Positions 54,101-62,742 of a DNA stretch of 64,000 nucleotides are shown in pieces (position 1 is the stretch's first letter; each line of letters begins with the position of its first letter). The notes below the pieces were generated by a model. That model had not been told where the DNA came from. It worked only from the letters and a program-made list of their open reading frames with translations, and did not search any database. Source of the DNA: Thalassoglobus neptunius (GTDB lineage: Bacteria > Planctomycetota > Planctomycetia > Planctomycetales > Planctomycetaceae); assembly GCF_007859735.1 (NCBI RefSeq), contig NZ_SIHI01000014.1, positions 1-64,000 on the forward strand, read 5' to 3'. The position numbers and the translations under genes were made by a program.

Positions 54101-54830
54101 CCTGAATCCTCTTCTGGAACAGCTCAAACAACGGGCGAGCAGCCTGCAATGTTTGACTGATCGCGGGATCTTGAGTTTCGAGCTGTACCGCCAGAACGGA
54201 GAGAAGGACGAAGAGATTTTCCGGAGCGAATTCATAGGCTTTCAAAATCGCTTCATTCGAGCGGCTTCGGATTTCTGCATCCGGAGCGACTCTGCCGACG
54301 GAGTAGATCTCGTACCAAATCGTCGGGTCTTCGGGAGACCGTTCGCTCGCTTCGTTGAGCAAATTGACTTTCTCTTTGATCCCTTTGACTGGATCGACGA
54401 GTCGGGCTTCCATGCGATAGCTGTACGGCGCGTCGGGTTCTTTTTCTCGGAGAGACAAGATTGCCTCAACGGCTGATTCGCGAGTGATGTTGTTTTCAAC
54501 GTCTTCTTTGGTCTCTCGTTGTCCTCGTTCTTCGACTGCACCAGTTCGGGCAATCGCAAGATTTCTCCAGGGAAGAATTTCGTTGGGGAGCAGTTCCGCG
54601 AGTTCTGTGAAAACGCGATCGCTCTCCTGCCAGTCTTTGTTCTCCAGCAACGCGATTCCGACATACCGCGTTCCAAAGAAGTCTGTCGACACGACGATGT
54701 CATCACCGGAGGACTCGCTCACGTCGTCCGGCGGCAGGTCTTTCTGCTTCGGTTCCTGTTTCCTCATCAAAGCGGCAGCGACGAGAACAATCGCAATGAC
54801 GATTCCAATCCAGACCCACAAACTCTTCAT
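51135..54830 (-). CDS. Very large membrane-anchored TPR/FG-GAP protein with ASPIC domain
   Basis: From the ATG at 54828-54830 the protein has 1,231 residues. A membrane anchor (about 2-22, SLWVWIGIVIAIVLVAAALM) is followed by helical TPR-like repeats (about 60-280) and FG-GAP/VCBS repeats (about 330-700) with calcium-type loops DSDLDTSLELLI, DLNADGDLDLAL and DYNNDGLRDVLT. An ASPIC/UnbV unit follows near 730-800, with VRVVWTNGIPENI, and then a long C-terminal beta-rich region of about 400 residues without a named domain. It resembles the planctomycete surface proteins with CRTAC1 domains but is about twice as long. The next upstream gene is a small one; a TTG start would overlap it by 11 bases. 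Confidence 0.78.
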   Translation of the reverse strand: MKSLWVWIGIVIAIVLVAAALMRKQEPKQKDLPPDDVSESSGDDIVVSTDFFGTRYVGIALLENKDWQESDRVFTELAELLPNEILPWRNLAIARTGAVEERGQRETKEDVENNITRESAVEAILSLREKEPDAPYSYRMEARLVDPVKGIKEKVNLLNEASERSPEDPTIWYEIYSVGRVAPDAEIRSRSNEAILKAYEFAPENLFVLLSVLAVQLETQDPAISQTLQAARPLFELFQKRIQEKTRADVMKFLDAAIAGAEAMNWNQVRANLIPFSNITKPEDAVQSDRRRIESNLLEFIKVDFSEGLEEIVAVFADQAATNLDITFEERPLISGIEGPVNDIQLVDSDLDTSLELLILQPSKLSVWRKKVNDPDQNQSWGEVVSLSIEGDFEHVLIADLDNDADGLSVGDLPEGSMQYTADLDLVLFGKNGIKIIRTDLEEVGGAISVEFVDQENSLAELSNVSRVRAGDLNADGDLDLALVVDGKLEYWNNNGNFEFLKMPLATEMPEERVVDVLIVDFDRDIDQDMVVLLENGTVGVLEGLRHGDFRWLELESLDEITPAHSLAINDANRNGAWELLCLGEDGVSEIQTRIPMTGELQVIGTNEISHRGSPSLIEWDYNNDGLRDVLTVESGKLRFRHGGEGGAYIESDELIVGEEKFGKLIRSGDLEGDGDDDLVTLRGQDVVWLENVGGNRNHWLDVAVIAQLNKGDGQSQRINHFGIGCTIEVRAGAFVQLLPVLDPGPRRFGLNEIEQADAVRVVWTNGIPENIIQPTTDQLVWERQTLTGSCPYLYVWNGEKFEFVTDLLWAAPIGLTNAQGKIVPDRPWEYLKISGEQLKPRDGMYQLQVTEELWEAAYFDQVELIAIDHPADIEIVTNEKVGPPSMAEHRIYGIADKKTPVAARNHSERDLLPELKDRDALYAKPFDKKKMQGFTEESFVELDLGLEEPPQNLTLYLTGWMYPTDTGLNRAIFENRQLDGPVPPSISVPGPDGQFVQVVDYCGFPGGKTKTIAIPLGNPFLTDDFRLRISTSMELYWDEICFTTETAELPSETTPLKLVSADLHYRGVSRMTPGDHFGPEQFDYEHVDTAPAWQSMGGMFTRYGDVRELLLSTDAQMVVMGSGDEMTLSFAVPEKEIPEGWTRDFIIRNVGWDKDANLHTIYGQSSEPLPFVGMPSYPPDPELSLPHDADYLQQYQTRRMDPDGFRMALRRLKLKQPKETLRSVPLQLTN

Positions 54831-54876
54831 CTTTGATGTCTCTGTTTCAGTTTGAGATTGTTTCAGTGCGGCATTT

Positions 54877-55251
54877 TCACGGACCAATCATCTCATCGGA
54901 AATGAGGCGAGTCACCGTCGAAAGCAGGAACTTTTCTGCGAAAGCTTCGTTCATGACCGAAACGACTCCGATCTCACGCAACAACTCTTCCTGATGTTCG
55001 TCTTCGCGACGCAGAATGCAACAGACATTGGTGAGTCGCGCAATGTTAAACAGTTCTTGCATCAGCCCCTCCGAAATCTCGACGCGATTCAGGATCGCAA
55101 GTCGGGTTTCCTCGACTTGTGATTCCTGGAGAAAGTCAATTCGATGCGGCGTCCATTTCACCTGAATCGAACTGTCGTCGATGAACGATCTTTCGAGATG
55201 CGCTGTCAACAAGGATTGCGACTCATGAACGACGATCTTCCGGTCCATCAT
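54877..55251 (-). CDS. Hypothetical 124-residue protein, possibly a receiver-like fold
   Basis: The protein has 124 residues and no signal peptide or membrane segment. The middle and C-terminal parts have a beta-alpha pattern, LAILNRVEISEG, then TNVCCILRREDEHQEELL and VVSVMNEAFAEKFLL, that resembles the second half of response-regulator receivers, but no phosphoacceptor Asp is obvious. AGGAGG lies six bases before the ATG, the strongest ribosome-binding site nearby. The first 29 bases overlap the end of the metallophosphatase gene, so both are probably translated from one message. Function unknown. Confidence 0.62.
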   Translation of the reverse strand: MMDRKIVVHESQSLLTAHLERSFIDDSSIQVKWTPHRIDFLQESQVEETRLAILNRVEISEGLMQELFNIARLTNVCCILRREDEHQEELLREIGVVSVMNEAFAEKFLLSTVTRLISDEMIGP

Positions 55252-55966
55252 TCACGGCCTCCTGTTTCTGCATGGACGGCAGATAATCAGTGCGAATTTT
55301 TCCCTTTCGGTTCGCTTGCCAGTATTGGCCGGTCTCGACATTCAAGCAAGTGAGCCAACCTTCGGGAAACACCTTGGTGTCAATACACACCGCGAATCCG
55401 CGATCGTTGGGAACTCCGGATTTCTGGGCGGTGTGACCACACACAATCGTCTTGCCCGAACAGTGAGGCAACAACCTGTCGAAGCGTTCCCAATACAGGA
55501 CGAAATCATCCTGCTGATCAACGGGAACATTCTCGATCAATCCACCATGCACAAAGATGTGCGTTTCCGTCTCCCAATAGGGCAACAATCCCGACTCAAG
55601 AAAGTCCTGGTGATCCCGAGGAATGACCTGAGCCAGCCTTTTCGACTTCGAAGAAGAACCACCACCTTTGAGATAGGAAGAGATCGTTTCTCTTCCGCCG
55701 GACAATTCCCAATGTTTTTGTGTCAACCTCCCAGTGATCGCAGCATGCATCATGGCATCATGATTTCCCCGAAGAGGAATGCAGCGACCGCTTTGAGTTC
55801 GATCGATGACCCAGTCCAGAACTTTCATTGAATCGGGTCCGCGATCGACAAAATCACCAAGCAGCACGATGCGTTCATCGTCGGGAATCGAAACTGCTTT
55901 CACCAGCGTTTTCAGGACGTCGTAACATCCGTGAACATCTCCGATTGCGAATCGAACAGGACGCAC
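55223..55966 (-). CDS. Calcineurin-like metallophosphatase (PrpA/ApaH-like)
   Basis: From the GTG at 55964-55966 the protein has 247 residues; a TTG eight codons upstream is the alternative. The motifs of serine/threonine phosphatase-type metallo-enzymes are all present: GDVHG, GDFVDRG, GNHD, HGG and GHT. These enzymes carry a dimetal centre and act on phosphoproteins or dinucleoside polyphosphates. The spacing fits the bacterial PrpA/ApaH-like group, but the substrate cannot be decided. The GTG is favoured because AAGGAG lies nine bases before it. The 3' end overlaps the small gene that follows. Confidence 0.88.
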   Translation of the reverse strand: MRPVRFAIGDVHGCYDVLKTLVKAVSIPDDERIVLLGDFVDRGPDSMKVLDWVIDRTQSGRCIPLRGNHDAMMHAAITGRLTQKHWELSGGRETISSYLKGGGSSSKSKRLAQVIPRDHQDFLESGLLPYWETETHIFVHGGLIENVPVDQQDDFVLYWERFDRLLPHCSGKTIVCGHTAQKSGVPNDRGFAVCIDTKVFPEGWLTCLNVETGQYWQANRKGKIRTDYLPSMQKQEAVNDGPEDRRS

Positions 55967-56093
55967 GTCAGTACTCTCCTTCGTCTGCAAATTTCTCCCT
56001 GAATCGAACTCAACAATTCAGAGACGCAAGGTTGCCAACTCCGTTTGTGTCAACGAATGCGAAAACGATCGGCGAAAGTCATCAGCGAATCGA

Positions 56094-57080
56094 CTAATCG
56101 CCAATCAATTCTTGAATCTCAGCTTCTGTGAACGGTTGAGCGAGACGTGCTCCAAGTTGTCCCACGACGCGCGCCGCAGCATGCGAAGCCAGTCGTCCTG
56201 ACTGCTTCCATGTCAGGCCGTTTGTGATTCCATAAAGAATGCCGGCAGCGTACATGTCACCGGCTCCTGTCGTATCGACCGGTGAGACTTCGACTCCTTC
56301 GATCGGAATGACAGCCCCTTCGTGCATCAAGACAGAACCGTCTCCCCCGAGCGTCAAAGCGACGTTTTCTGCATGATTGTGTAATTCATGCGCACAATCG
56401 ACGGCGTCATGTTTTCCGGTCAGAGCGCGGGCTTCGTCGAGATTGCAGAAGACAAGGTCAACGGGTCCCTCAATCAACGAGAGGAATTCGTCTTTGTGGT
56501 ACTGAATGAGAAACGGATCGCTGACAGTGAACGCAACTTTGACATCGTGCTTCTTGGCTAATTCAATCGCCTTGAGAGCAGCCGATCGTGTCGGTTCCTG
56601 TGTGAAGAGGTATCCTTCGACATAGACAAACTTGGACTGCCGGATCGCCGATTCCTGAATGTCTTCGGGAGTCAGGGTGATGGAAACACCGAGTGATGTC
56701 AGCATCGTCCGTTCTGCATCTGGAGTGATGAGAATGACGCATGTTCCGGACTGGCCCTCTGTGGTCGGGACTTCCACGGTGATGCCCTGTTTTCCCATGT
56801 CCTGCAGAAAGAATTGCCCAATCTCATCGGACGCCACTTTGCATGCGTAACTGGCAGTTCCTCCGAAGCCAACAATTCCCATGATCGTGTTGGCGGCAGA
56901 ACCTCCCGCACACCGGGAAACATCGATTCCGGCAATCGCAGTGAGAACTTCCTGTTGCACTTCGTCGTCGACGAGGGTCATCACCCCTTTCTGAAAGTCG
57001 AGACGATTGAGTGTGGACTCATCAATCTTCGCTTGAACATCCACCAACGCATTTCCAACACCAAAAACGTCATAACTCAC
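56094..57080 (-). CDS. PfkB-family adenosine kinase
   Basis: The 328-residue protein is a PfkB/ribokinase-type sugar or nucleoside kinase. The start [17 protein letters not shown] and the [11 protein letters not shown] motif (about 60-70) are typical of adenosine kinases, as is the later [11 protein letters not shown] region. The C-terminal signature [13 protein letters not shown] (about 269-281) holds the anion hole and the catalytic Asp. The enzyme would phosphorylate adenosine to AMP with ATP, a purine-salvage step. It starts close to the HK gene but on its own. Confidence 0.9.
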   Translation of the reverse strand: MSYDVFGVGNALVDVQAKIDESTLNRLDFQKGVMTLVDDEVQQEVLTAIAGIDVSRCAGGSAANTIMGIVGFGGTASYACKVASDEIGQFFLQDMGKQGITVEVPTTEGQSGTCVILITPDAERTMLTSLGVSITLTPEDIQESAIRQSKFVYVEGYLFTQEPTRSAALKAIELAKKHDVKVAFTVSDPFLIQYHKDEFLSLIEGPVDLVFCNLDEARALTGKHDAVDCAHELHNHAENVALTLGGDGSVLMHEGAVIPIEGVEVSPVDTTGAGDMYAAGILYGITNGLTWKQSGRLASHAAARVVGQLGARLAQPFTEAEIQELIGD

Positions 57081-57337
57081 TGATGAACCTCGCTTGCAAC
57101 TTCAAATCGTTGCTTGAAAATCAAAATGTCTCTCGCGCAAACAGCCGCTGTGCTTGATTGAGCGAATTTCGTTGACAAAAGAGAAGGAACGAGCAACCTG
57201 CTCGAATTCCCTGGAACTGGGCACATGGGCCAGCTTCGTAGAGGAGTGTAGCTCCCGAACCCTGAGAAAGAAATTTCCCCAAGTCCCCTTCTCCGACGTT
57301 CCGCAAATTCCCGGCAGATTGCCGATGCTACCGCGAC

Positions 57338-60300
57338 TTATCGCTTTTCGACTTCCTTTTTAAGCTCGCTCAGGACTTCGGGAAGCGATCTTTCGAGAGA
57401 AGAAATGCATTGATGGCAGCGTTCCCAGTGTCCGCCAGCCGCTGCTTGTTCAAGGTCTAAAGCAATAGAATATGAAGGAGCCCCGATCGTTCTCAAACTC
57501 CCTTTCAACGTATGGGCAAACCGATTCACATCTTCAGAGTTTCGAGACTCGTAAGCTTGCTGAAGCTTGGTGAAGACTTGCGGCGACTCTTCCAGGAAGG
57601 CCTGCGCAACGTCCAGCGCCAGTTCTTCATCATCCATCGCAGTCGCCAAAAGCTGCGACCAGTCGATGGCAGCGATCGCAACCGAGCCCTCTTCCTGCGT
57701 TGGCTGGGCCGACTGACTGTTCGAGTTTTCCGAGGAAGATTGATCGTCGCTTGGCGTCATTTCTTGCATCTCAACGGGAATTTCAGGTTCTTCTGATTTT
57801 TGAGTGTCGGACAAATCGCTGGTCCATTCGTTGATGACTCGTTTCAGTTCCTGCGGGCGAATCGGTTTTGAGACATAATCGTCCATCCCGGAATCGAGGC
57901 AACGTTCCCGATCCCCTTTCATCGCATGGGCAGTCATCGCCACGATCGGAACCGACGGGATTTCGCCGAGAGTCTGAAGTCTTCGGATTTCTGCCGTGGC
58001 AGCCAGCCCATCCATCTCCGGCATTTGAACATCCATCAGGATGAGATCGAAGTCCGTTTTCCTCGCGGCGGCAATTGCGTCTCTTCCGTTGTTCGCCACA
58101 GTTACATTGTGACTCCACTTCGAAAGAAGACCGACGGCCAGTTTTTGATTGGCGGGGCTGTCTTCAGCGAGAAGAATCTTAAATGAAGCGGTCGGTTCGA
58201 GTGGCTCGTGATTCGTCGTCGATTCCATGGTCGCGACTGCTTCGGGACTATGAACGAGATCGACGATGGCATCGAAGAGATCCGACTGCTTAATCGGTTT
58301 CGTCAAGTAGCGGCCAATGCCCAATTCGTCACATCGCTTCAAATCTTCATTGCGATCGAGCGAGGTGAGCATCATCACAATTGTACTCGAAATCTGCGGA
58401 TCAAGTTGAATGGTCTCCGCGAACATAAACCCGTCCACATCCGGCATGCTCGCATCTGTGATCACCAGCTCGAACGGTTTTTGACTCTCAAACGCGGTCC
58501 GCAGTTCTCGCAGTCCCGAATCTGCATCCGCGACGGTAAGGGGCGACATCCTCCAGTTGACGCACATCTCTTCGAGAATTTGCCGGTTGGTGGAGTTATC
58601 GTCCACGATCAGCACACGCAGCCCTTCCACAGCACACAGGTCCTCGACCATCTCCGTCGGAACATCATAGGCAACGGGCCGAAACGTAGCTGTGAAGTGA
58701 AATGTGCTGCCTATGCCGAGTTCGCTCTCGACCCAGATTTTCCCGCCCATAAGTTGTACGAGTCTCGAAGAGATGGTCAGCCCGAGACCCGTTCCTCCGA
58801 ACTTTCGCGTCGTGGACATATCCGCTTGTTCGAATGCCTGAAACACACGTGCCTGAGTCTCTGCGTCCATCCCGATTCCGGTATCCGTCACCTGAAAATG
58901 GAGCACAATCTCTTCGTCGGTCTCCTCAACGAGATTGACATGCAAAACGACTTCGCCCTGCTCAGTAAACTTGATGGCATTTCCCAGAAGATTCACAATC
59001 ACTTGCCGAAGCCTGAGTCCGTCGCCACGGATCAGATTGGGGATTTCGGGAACGATGTGGCAGGCCAATTCCAGCGATCGACTATGAGCTCGAATCGCAA
59101 GCGGTTTAATGGAATCACCGAGCCACTCGCGCAGATCGATGGGATAGCACTCCAGCTCAAACCGTCCTGATTCGATCTTCGAGAAGTCGAGGATATCATT
59201 GATAATTCCGAGTAAAGACTCCCCGGCATTTAAGACGGTCTCCAGATAATCTCTTTGCTGCCCGTTCAATTCTGTATCGAGCACGAGTTCTGTCATGCCG
59301 ATCACTGCATTCATGGGAGTACGAATTTCATGGCTCATATTGGCCAGAAACTCGCTCTTCGCGCGGTTCGCCACTTCCGCCGCTTCCATCGCCGACTGCA
59401 ATTCCATTTCGGCCAGTTTTCGCTGCGTGATATCCCGGGCAATTCCGACCAACCCGACAACTTCTTCCTCCGCGTTGATGAGAGGAACCTTCGTCGTCAA
59501 CAGCCAACGACGTGTTCCGTCCGCCAGAAAGTTTTCTTCCTCGCGATTGATCAGCGGTTCCTGCGTTTGCATCACCGCCAGATCATCTTCCCGGAATGCT
59601 TCAGCAAGCTCGACCGGAGTGAAGTCGAAATCCGTTTTGCCGACAAGTTCCGATTCCGTTTCGAGACCGTACATTTTGACCAGAGCCTGATTCACCGTCA
59701 CGAAGCAGCTGTTCGCATCTTTGATAAAGATGTAATCCGGCAGATTGTCGATGAGAGTTCTCAGCCGGTCACGTTCATGCTCAAGCTGTTCGGCGATCTG
59801 ATGATGTTGGGTAATGTCGCGAGAAATTCCAAGTGTTCCAAAGACAGACCCGTCCGCTTTGCGAAGCGGCATTTTCGTCGCAGAAACCCACGAGACATGC
59901 CCGTCCGGCCAGACGAGCCTTTCCTCGTGATCGATCAGACCTTCACCTGTTTCAAGAATACTCTGCTCTGCCTGATAAGCGTCCTGAGCATGTTCCGGCT
60001 GAAAGAAATCGTTGTCGGTTTTCCCAATCGCTTCGTCGGGCGAACTCAAGCCTGATCGAAGGGCCTTCGCTCGATTGATTCTGAGGAATCGACCGTCGCG
60101 GTCCTTGAAATAAATGTCGTCGGGAATCACCGACATCAACTCCTCCATGAGAAGTTGTTCGTGCTCGTAAGCCTCTTGCGTCTTTTCGTGCCGCAGCACT
60201 TCTTCCCGGAGATCTTCAACGGCCGATTGCAGCTCGAGAGTTCGCGAGTGAATCCGCGCATCGAGCTCCAGATTGGCCTGCTTCATTCGATCTTCCCAGG

Positions 60301-60616
60301 TCTTGCGCTGATACCCGAGAATCGCAGTCGTCCAGATCGCAAAGAGAGTCAACAGCGTATTGATGACGCTCGCAACGTCATTTCCATCGGAGAACTGAGA
60401 AATCGTAAACCCGACGAGACACAGAACTGTCACCAGCCCCGCCATCTGCAGCACGAGATTTCTGTCCGTGGCCGAGAATGTCAGCACAAGAACCGCCACG
60501 TAGAGCAACCCGAACGCAATCCCAGGGGGAATGAGGTGCTCCACAATCGAAATGGCAATCGAGAGACCGATCGTCGAAACGATGATACTCTTTCGAGAGG
60601 AAAACAGCCTCTGCAT
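57338..60616 (-). CDS. Hybrid sensor histidine kinase with two PAS, two receivers and HPt (BarA-like)
   Basis: The 1,092-residue protein has an N-terminal membrane part (about 10-90, several hydrophobic segments), a coiled linker, two PAS domains (about 150-275 and 285-410), HisKA with SHEIRTPMN (phospho-His about 428) and an HATPase domain with the GTGLGLTIS and GIGMDAET motifs. Two receivers follow: the first with ITDASMPDVDG (Asp about 720), the second with LILMDVQMPEMDG (Asp about 859). The last domain is an HPt with FAHTLKGSLRTIG (His about 1034). This arrangement supports a multi-step phosphorelay ending in an external response regulator not present in the window. The signal is unknown. 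Confidence 0.9.
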   Translation of the reverse strand: MQRLFSSRKSIIVSTIGLSIAISIVEHLIPPGIAFGLLYVAVLVLTFSATDRNLVLQMAGLVTVLCLVGFTISQFSDGNDVASVINTLLTLFAIWTTAILGYQRKTWEDRMKQANLELDARIHSRTLELQSAVEDLREEVLRHEKTQEAYEHEQLLMEELMSVIPDDIYFKDRDGRFLRINRAKALRSGLSSPDEAIGKTDNDFFQPEHAQDAYQAEQSILETGEGLIDHEERLVWPDGHVSWVSATKMPLRKADGSVFGTLGISRDITQHHQIAEQLEHERDRLRTLIDNLPDYIFIKDANSCFVTVNQALVKMYGLETESELVGKTDFDFTPVELAEAFREDDLAVMQTQEPLINREEENFLADGTRRWLLTTKVPLINAEEEVVGLVGIARDITQRKLAEMELQSAMEAAEVANRAKSEFLANMSHEIRTPMNAVIGMTELVLDTELNGQQRDYLETVLNAGESLLGIINDILDFSKIESGRFELECYPIDLREWLGDSIKPLAIRAHSRSLELACHIVPEIPNLIRGDGLRLRQVIVNLLGNAIKFTEQGEVVLHVNLVEETDEEIVLHFQVTDTGIGMDAETQARVFQAFEQADMSTTRKFGGTGLGLTISSRLVQLMGGKIWVESELGIGSTFHFTATFRPVAYDVPTEMVEDLCAVEGLRVLIVDDNSTNRQILEEMCVNWRMSPLTVADADSGLRELRTAFESQKPFELVITDASMPDVDGFMFAETIQLDPQISSTIVMMLTSLDRNEDLKRCDELGIGRYLTKPIKQSDLFDAIVDLVHSPEAVATMESTTNHEPLEPTASFKILLAEDSPANQKLAVGLLSKWSHNVTVANNGRDAIAAARKTDFDLILMDVQMPEMDGLAATAEIRRLQTLGEIPSVPIVAMTAHAMKGDRERCLDSGMDDYVSKPIRPQELKRVINEWTSDLSDTQKSEEPEIPVEMQEMTPSDDQSSSENSNSQSAQPTQEEGSVAIAAIDWSQLLATAMDDEELALDVAQAFLEESPQVFTKLQQAYESRNSEDVNRFAHTLKGSLRTIGAPSYSIALDLEQAAAGGHWERCHQCISSLERSLPEVLSELKKEVEKR

Positions 60617-60963
60617 GATCGAGCGACCTTCACGAATGGAAACGCGACGTGAACGAATTGTTCAGATTGTAGCAAGAAACGGCCACCCGCGCGGACTCTG
60701 AGACGGAAATCCCCCACTGTTTCGAAAGTCGATTTCTCCTGACGGTATTCCTGGAGAACCTTCGAACACTCAACTTGCGAAGGCCAGAGAACAGGTGACG
60801 AAATCGAATTGCCCCGAAGTGCTGGCGATCCGCTTTCAATTCGAGAATCTGAAAATTGAAGCGAACTTCTTTCAATCTCCCTTGTCACCCCTCATGTGGC
60901 ATTGCACACTTTCGAGGCCCCTACTCTGCCCCCACCGGCATCATTTCGCGCAGGATTTTCGTC
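60617..60963. other. Intergenic region between the kinase and ABC transporter genes
   Basis: About 350 bases separate the divergent genes. Part of it is open in the frame of the ABC gene, but no ATG is in frame and no motif is seen, so it is treated as non-coding leader. Confidence 0.35.
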
Positions 60964-62742
60964 GTGGAACTGGAGTCACCCAAACAACCTCCGAGCTCGC
61001 TTTGGGCGTTGACTCAGGGAAACCGCTTGCTTTACTCAGCAGCCATTGCCGTCATGGCACTCGGCATGCTGTTTCTATTGCTGGTCCCGTTTGTTCTTCA
61101 GCAGACTCTCGATCGCCTTCGCGACGGCTCCGCGACTCCCACGGGAACACTGGTTCCGGCAGCCGCATTTCTCGTCACATTAAATCTGCTTCACGGCGGA
61201 TTTACTTACCTTCGCGGACGCTGGTCCGCACAAGCGAGCGAAGCAGTCGTTCAACGTCTCCGACGGAGACTCTACGCTCATATTGAAGCTCTTCCCGCCC
61301 GATACTACGACACAAACTCAACGGGCGACATCGTCCAGCGGTGCTCCTCCGACGTCGAAACGGTCCGGGCGTTCATGGCGAATCACATTGTCGAAATCGC
61401 CAAGGTCGCGCTGCTCCTTCTGATCGGACTCCCCATTCTGTTTTCTCAAGATCTCAAAATGGGGTGGATTTCAATTTCCCTGTTTCCCTTCATCATCGGG
61501 TTTGGGTTCTACTACTTCCGTCGTATCCATGAGATCTATCAGAAAGTCGACGAAGCAGAAGGGGCGCTCACCACCGTTCTTCAGGAGAATCTGACGGGCG
61601 TGCGAGTCGTCCGTGCGTTTGGCCAGCAAGAGGCCGAAATCGAAAAGTTTCGAGGTGCGAACGCCAAGTTTCGCGATCTTGAGATGGACATGTTTCGCAC
61701 CCTCAGCAGCTACTGGCCGATCTCGGACTTTCTGATTTTTCTGCAACTCGGAACGGTCTTGGTCTCCGGTGCTTACTTCGCAATGACCGGTGCGATCACC
61801 GTTGGAACATGGATTTTCTTCTGGTGGTTGACTCAAACGATCATCTGGCCGGTCCGACAAATCGGCCGCGTCGTTGCAGATGCTGGTCGCGCCACAGTGG
61901 CGATGAAACGCATCAATGAAATTCTCGGGGAGCCCGAAGAGTCTTCCGAACCGGAACCCGAAGAACCAGTCAGTGGAGAAATTGTCGTTCGAGACCTTTC
62001 GTTCTCCTATGTTGCTGGAGAACAGGTCCTCAACGACATTTCCTTCTCAATCGCTCCCGGAGAAACCGTAGCGATTGTCGGGCCACCGGGTGCTGGCAAA
62101 TCGACACTGATGCACTTGCTTGTTCGCTTGTACGACTACTCTGAGGGTTCCATCACCATTGGCGGCACGGAACTGAACGAAATCAATCGGCACGCTGTCC
62201 GAAGTGCATTTGGAGTGGTGATGCAGGATCCCTTCCTGTATTCGCGGTCCGTGCGCGACAACATGATCATCGGGAAAAGCCACGCTTCGGAGCAGGACAT
62301 CAAAGAATCCGCATTAGCTGCGGACATTCACGGAAACATTTCTGACTTCAAAAACGGCTACCAGACAATCATCGGGGAACGTGGCGTCACACTCTCGGGA
62401 GGACAACGGCAACGTCTGGCAATCGCCCGAGCACTCTTGAAGCATCCGACCTTTCTGATTCTTGATGACAGCCTCAGCGCTGTCGACACACGAACGGAAA
62501 CGCAGATTCTCAAATCGCTCCACGCACGGCGGGGCCAGCAGACCACCATCCTGATCGCACATCGCCTTTCGACAACACGACTTGCCGATCGGATTTTCGT
62601 GATGGATCACGGGCGAATCATTCAGGAAGGAACGCACTCGGAACTCATCGAAGTTGACGGTCCCTACCAGCGTCTCTGGACCATTCAGGGAGTCGTCGAA
62701 GAAGAGATACAGGAAGCACTGGCGGAGGGATCGGCTCAATGA
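60964..62742 (+). CDS. ABC exporter half-transporter, subunit with a degenerate catalytic site
   Basis: From a GTG at 60964 the protein has 592 residues, with AGGA eight bases before it. A six-helix transmembrane domain (about 20-315) is followed by an ATPase domain: Walker A GPPGAGKS (about 372), signature LSGGQRQRLAIARALL (about 477-492) and Walker B LILDDSLSAVD (Asp501). The catalytic Glu after the Walker B Asp is replaced by Asp502. This feature is typical of the degenerate half of heterodimeric exporters such as TM287/288 or BmrC/D. It overlaps the next gene by ATGA, so both halves are translationally coupled and probably form a heterodimer. The substrate is unknown. Confidence 0.9.
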   Translation: MELESPKQPPSSLWALTQGNRLLYSAAIAVMALGMLFLLLVPFVLQQTLDRLRDGSATPTGTLVPAAAFLVTLNLLHGGFTYLRGRWSAQASEAVVQRLRRRLYAHIEALPARYYDTNSTGDIVQRCSSDVETVRAFMANHIVEIAKVALLLLIGLPILFSQDLKMGWISISLFPFIIGFGFYYFRRIHEIYQKVDEAEGALTTVLQENLTGVRVVRAFGQQEAEIEKFRGANAKFRDLEMDMFRTLSSYWPISDFLIFLQLGTVLVSGAYFAMTGAITVGTWIFFWWLTQTIIWPVRQIGRVVADAGRATVAMKRINEILGEPEESSEPEPEEPVSGEIVVRDLSFSYVAGEQVLNDISFSIAPGETVAIVGPPGAGKSTLMHLLVRLYDYSEGSITIGGTELNEINRHAVRSAFGVVMQDPFLYSRSVRDNMIIGKSHASEQDIKESALAADIHGNISDFKNGYQTIIGERGVTLSGGQRQRLAIARALLKHPTFLILDDSLSAVDTRTETQILKSLHARRGQQTTILIAHRLSTTRLADRIFVMDHGRIIQEGTHSELIEVDGPYQRLWTIQGVVEEEIQEALAEGSAQ

